Origin: Ravibacter sp964559125
GTDB lineage: Bacteria > Bacteroidota > Bacteroidia > Cytophagales > Spirosomataceae
Assembly: GCA_964559125.1 (NCBI GenBank)
Contig: CAZLGW010000044.1
Span: 1-43,885 of the forward strand
Direction: 5' to 3'
Length of the DNA stretch: 43,885 bases
In this document: positions 43,707 to 43,885 of the stretch, piece after piece
Layout of the letters: each line of letters begins with the position of its first letter
Position numbering within the stretch: position 1 is the first letter of the stretch
Notes under the pieces: generated by a model
The model's input: only the letters and a program-made list of their open reading frames with translations
What the model was told of the DNA's origin: nothing
Database searches by the model: none
Translations under genes and position numbers: made by a program

Positions 43707-43885
43707 ATGAAAAAAATAGTCCCCTTTCTTACTATTCTGTTTTGTGGCTTATACGGTTTGGCCTCCACCGGGGGTGCCTCCAAACCCGGCTGGAAGGCCG
43801 GCATCGGACGGGTCATTATCACACCGGAAACCGATGTATGGCTGGCCGGCCAGGACTATAAACGAGCTCCGGAAGGCAAACTGCA
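43707..43885 (+). CDS. Ceramidase-like protein, N-terminal fragment
   Basis: Only the first 59 residues are in the window. They start with a signal peptide (MKKIVPFLTILFCGLYGL). WKAGIGRVIITPETDVWLAG follows, a pattern typical of the neutral/alkaline non-lysosomal ceramidase N-terminal domain found in many Bacteroidota glycan loci. In such loci members are often not true ceramidases. The ATG at 43707 is used because it starts the signal. The gene runs off the right edge. Confidence 0.75.
   Translation, partial: MKKIVPFLTILFCGLYGLASTGGASKPGWKAGIGRVIITPETDVWLAGQDYKRAPEGKL

Noticed and set aside
1..43885. Prophage, insertion sequence or integrative element
   Set aside because: No transposase, integrase, terminase, capsid gene or attachment-site duplication was seen. 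The tail-sheath-like motif at 39700-39890 lies in a sugar-uptake gene and is not by itself evidence of a phage.

Overview
The window reads as chromosomal DNA of a Bacteroidota bacterium, probably a Cytophagales/Chitinophagales/Sphingobacteriales-type glycan degrader. The evidence is two SusC/SusD pairs, a FecI/FecR-type sigma/anti-sigma pair, BlaI/M56 regulators with TonB-C tails, several lipoproteins with short lipobox signals, promoters with the Bacteroidota -7 motif TAnnTTTG, and a murC-ftsQ-ftsA-ftsZ division cluster. No tRNA, rRNA, CRISPR array, transposase or prophage was seen.

Layout. (1) 1-3885, minus strand: a BlaI-type repressor followed by two tandem M56 (BlaR1-like) membrane peptidases, the second running off the left edge, with a likely autoregulated promoter and two operator-like inverted repeats upstream. 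(2) 4252-9442: a polysaccharide pyruvyl transferase, a large propeller plus helical-barrel lipoprotein, a convergently overlapping esterase-like lipoprotein and an FkbM methyltransferase. (3) 9508-17688, minus strand: murC-ftsQ-ftsA-ftsZ read from a clear promoter and closed by a 32-bp perfect palindrome that contains the ftsZ stop codon, then a 23S-type pseudouridine synthase and a divergent GH95-like glycosidase. (4) 17861-22464: a NagX/HGSNAT-like membrane acyltransferase, an esterase lipoprotein, a DUF4834-like membrane protein, YebC, and a coiled-coil membrane protein, with several REP-like palindromes between them. (5) 22495-25553, minus strand: a GMC oxidoreductase and a PL22 oligogalacturonate-lyase-like protein. 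(6) 25656-31711, minus strand: a PKD-lipoprotein/SusC/SusD operon of visibly lower GC with its own terminator. (7) 32090-43885, plus strand: sigma factor, FecR anti-sigma, SusC with an STN signalling domain, SusD, a helical-barrel protein with a beta insertion, a LamG lipoprotein split by a propeller, an esterase lipoprotein, and the start of a ceramidase-like protein.

How it fits together. Region 7 looks like a self-regulated nutrient-uptake locus: the STN domain of SusC would signal ligand loading to FecR, which releases the sigma factor, while SusD and the secreted enzymes bind and process the substrate. Regions 5 and 6 may form a second uptake/degradation locus for acidic (pectin-like) oligosaccharides; this rests only on the PL22 call and adjacency. 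The most unusual points are a leftward-facing intrinsic terminator just upstream of the STN-SusC gene (candidate antisense sRNA), a GH95-fold enzyme whose expected catalytic residues are replaced, two odd domain insertions in region 7 (one resembling a phage tail-sheath motif), and a 138-bp in-frame duplication in an M56 sensor. No single feature proves a new system.
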